The notes beneath the pieces were generated by a model. The model was given only the letters and a program-made list of their open reading frames with translations, searched no databases and had not been told where the DNA came from. From assembly GCA_051647125.1 (NCBI GenBank), contig JBOFDP010000076.1, positions 1 through 8,118 of the forward strand: 8,118 nt of DNA, read 5' to 3'. The position numbers and the translations under genes are program-made. Below are positions 6,530 through 8,118 of this stretch, one piece after another (position 1 is the stretch's first letter; every line of letters starts with the position of its first letter). This DNA comes from JBOFDP01 sp051647125 (GTDB lineage Bacteria; Bacteroidota; Bacteroidia; Chitinophagales; Chitinophagaceae).

Positions 6530-7255
6530 ATGAATAATTATTTGAATGAGCATAAATCTTTAGAAGATTTTACTTGTACAATATGTGAATGTTTGAATTG
6601 CCTTAAACACTTTGAAGATGTAAGTAGTTTTGATAAAAAAAATTTGGAAGGTATAGTTAAAAAACAAGAATATAAAAAAGGTAATTCTTTATTTATAGAA
6701 GGTCATTTTGCAAAGGGTATTTATATCATACAAAAAGGAAAAGTAAAACTTGCATATACAGGAATTAATGAAAAAGAGCAGATTATAAGGCTAATGAAAA
6801 AAGGAGATTTGGTAGGCTATAGAGCTTTAATTAATGATGAACCTTATCAAGCCTCTGCTGTTGCAATAGAAGATTGTTTTATATGTTTTATTCCTAAAGA
6901 TTTATTTTTAGATGTTTTACAAAAAAGCCCTATGATGTGCTTTAATATAGCAAAATTATTATGTAAAGATTTAAAATTTGCAGAACAACGTATTGTATCT
7001 CTGACTCAAAAAAATATGAGAGAACGTATGGCAGATGCTTTATTATTTTTTATTAAAGAATATGGATTTTCAAAAGATGGACAAACTATTGATGTTATTT
7101 TTTCAAGGTCAGAAATATCAGATTTTGTAGGTACTTCTATAGAAAGTGCCATTCGTATTTTGTCTGAATTTCAAAAAGATAAAATTATTGAGTTAGATAG
7201 AAAAAAAATAAACATTATTAACTATAATAAACTGCTCAATCTTTCTAAAGGGTAA
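6530..7255 (+). CDS. FNR/CRP-family transcriptional regulator with N-terminal cysteine cluster
   Basis: A 241-residue dimeric DNA-binding regulator. Residues 14-27 carry four cysteines (C16, C19, C21, C24, in FTCTICECLNCLKHF). Residues about 45-125 are the cyclic-nucleotide-binding-like beta roll (YKKGNSLFIEG, GIYIIQKGKVKL, KKGDLVGYRAL, ASAVAIEDC). Residues about 130-165 form the long dimerisation helix, and 189-230 the winged helix-turn-helix (FSRSEISDFVGTSIESAIRILSEF). The phosphate-binding R-S/T-A signature of true cAMP receptors is missing (YQASA instead). In the recognition helix, I-E-S-A-I-R aligns with V-E-T-I-S-R of FNR: Glu and Arg are kept, while Ser is replaced by Ile. Further cysteines (C116, C119, C137, C145) could supply a fourth cluster ligand. 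An Fe-S or redox sensor role is an inference, and the C-x2-C-x1-C-x2-C spacing differs from E. coli FNR. The gene is intact and begins a likely operon with the epimerase 16 bases downstream. It faces the dps ghost, an iron/oxidative-stress gene, so it may once have regulated it. Confidence 0.88.
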   Translation: MNNYLNEHKSLEDFTCTICECLNCLKHFEDVSSFDKKNLEGIVKKQEYKKGNSLFIEGHFAKGIYIIQKGKVKLAYTGINEKEQIIRLMKKGDLVGYRALINDEPYQASAVAIEDCFICFIPKDLFLDVLQKSPMMCFNIAKLLCKDLKFAEQRIVSLTQKNMRERMADALLFFIKEYGFSKDGQTIDVIFSRSEISDFVGTSIESAIRILSEFQKDKIIELDRKKINIINYNKLLNLSKG

Positions 7256-7271
7256 TCTGTAGTCTATCAAT

Positions 7272-8118
7272 ATGAAAATTTTAGTAACTGGAGCAACTGG
7301 ATTTATTGGTACTCATTTATTAGAACAATTAGTATCCAAAAATGTATCTATAAAAGCTATTTTTCATAAATCAGAACCTCATTTAAGTACTGCCATTATT
7401 AAACAAATAGAATGGATAAAAGCTGACCTTACAAATTTATCAGCTCTTAAAGATAGTTTTGATGATATTGATCAAATATTTCACTGTGTAGGAACTCCTC
7501 TCCGCTCTGCTTGTCAAGAAAACTTAAAAAATCTTTTTAATGGGACTAAAAATATAGTAAATTTAGCTATTGCTCATAATATAAAAAAAATACTTTATGT
7601 AAGTAATATCTCTACATTAACAACTATTAATGAAAAAGGATTACTTCAAGAACAGCTCCCCAATTCCTTTTTTTCTCAATGGCATGATAAAGAAGAAATA
7701 TTATACTTTGAAATAGAGAAAGAAATATGGAGAGGTATGGCAGAGGGGTTATCTTCTATTATTATAAACCCTACTCATATATTAGGACCTCATAATTGGA
7801 AAAATTTAAATAATAATTTATTTACGCACATATATCAAAATTCTTTCTTAGAAAGTTGCCCTACGGGTTGTAATGGATTCGTTACTCTACAAAATGTTGT
7901 AGAAGCCATGATACTATTAATGCAAAGTAATGTATGTAATGAACGCTTTATTATTAGTGCGGAGAATAGGAGTTACAAAGATATTTTGTTGCTCATCTCC
8001 AAAGAATTTAATAAACCTTTGGGCTATAAACCCCCTAATAGCTATAAAATTAATCAAATTATTATTAGAAATTCTATTTCTCATTTTTTTAATAATGATA
8101 AAAATACACTTAATAAAA
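7272..8118 (+). CDS. NAD-dependent epimerase/dehydratase (extended SDR), 3' part beyond window edge
   Basis: ATG at 7272 opens 282 codons without a stop to the window edge; related proteins run about 330-350 residues. The N-terminal Rossmann motif is perfect (MKILVTGATGFIG, with G-A-T-G-F-I-G at 7-13), followed by D52 (ADL) and the NP..ILG (166-172) and GFVTLQNVVEAM (202-213) motifs of the extended SDR family. WRGMAEGL at 153-160 resembles a WRG-x-AEGL motif I recall from a Bacteroidota branch of sugar-epimerase-like or dihydroflavonol-reductase-like proteins. Counting back from that motif, the catalytic Tyr should be at 141 and Lys at 145 (Y-x3-K), but these are Glu and Tyr (EEILY). The active-site dyad therefore seems absent, and the protein may bind NAD(P) without normal dehydrogenase chemistry or may be decaying. 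The substrate is unknown. It lies 16 bases after the regulator gene on the same strand and is probably co-transcribed. Confidence 0.82.
   Translation, partial: MKILVTGATGFIGTHLLEQLVSKNVSIKAIFHKSEPHLSTAIIKQIEWIKADLTNLSALKDSFDDIDQIFHCVGTPLRSACQENLKNLFNGTKNIVNLAIAHNIKKILYVSNISTLTTINEKGLLQEQLPNSFFSQWHDKEEILYFEIEKEIWRGMAEGLSSIIINPTHILGPHNWKNLNNNLFTHIYQNSFLESCPTGCNGFVTLQNVVEAMILLMQSNVCNERFIISAENRSYKDILLLISKEFNKPLGYKPPNSYKINQIIIRNSISHFFNNDKNTLNK

Noticed and set aside
1..8118. A previously undescribed multi-gene system (defence island, mobile element or biosynthetic cluster)
   Set aside because: The genes are recognisable, unrelated housekeeping or transport functions on alternating strands. No nuclease, transposase, integrase, toxin-like gene or repeat array is visible.

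Overview
The window is AT-rich throughout (roughly 30% GC by eye) and carries strong signs of the phylum Bacteroidota. These are a SusC/RagA-type TonB-linked outer-membrane receptor, promoters of the TAnnTTTG type, starts without a clear Shine-Dalgarno sequence, and an FNR/CRP-type regulator with the N-terminal cysteine cluster common in this phylum. The amidohydrolase and the epimerase resemble, from memory, families frequent in Chitinophagales/Sphingobacteriia-like lineages; this is an inference and I do not name a genus. AT-richness, a shredded dps gene and an epimerase that has lost its catalytic pair suggest a genome under relaxed selection, perhaps host-associated.

Layout. Bases 1-2247 (minus strand) hold the first 749 codons of a SusC-like receptor whose C-terminal part lies beyond the left edge. 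A 287-bp AT-rich intergenic region separates it from a divergent cysteine desulfurase of the IscS/NifS group (2535-3662, plus). That gene meets, stop codon to stop codon with no spacer, a minus-strand pair: tryptophanyl-tRNA synthetase (trpS, 4853-5848), then a zinc amidohydrolase of the nucleoside-deaminase type (3663-4835). Upstream of trpS lies a dps ghost (5958-6414, minus) with three in-frame stops and a 4-bp tandem-duplication frameshift. It keeps its whole reading pattern, its ferroxidase residues and a promoter-like box. Divergent from it is an FNR/CRP-family regulator (6530-7255, plus), followed after 16 bp by the first 282 codons of an extended-SDR NAD-dependent epimerase/dehydratase that runs off the right edge.

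How the genes work together. This looks like ordinary housekeeping and accessory content rather than one system. The receptor imports a TonB-dependent nutrient, the desulfurase supplies sulfur for Fe-S or tRNA thiolation, and trpS charges tRNA-Trp. The amidohydrolase probably deaminates an adenosine-like compound (SAH, MTA or aminofutalosine are candidates). The regulator, which may sense redox or oxygen through its cysteines, is likely co-transcribed with the epimerase. I see no RNA gene, CRISPR array, insertion sequence or phage gene, and no convincing new multi-gene system. The most informative features are the dps ghost, the epimerase without its Tyr/Lys pair, the receptor without its usual N-terminal domain, and a 12-base homopolymer inside the amidohydrolase gene.
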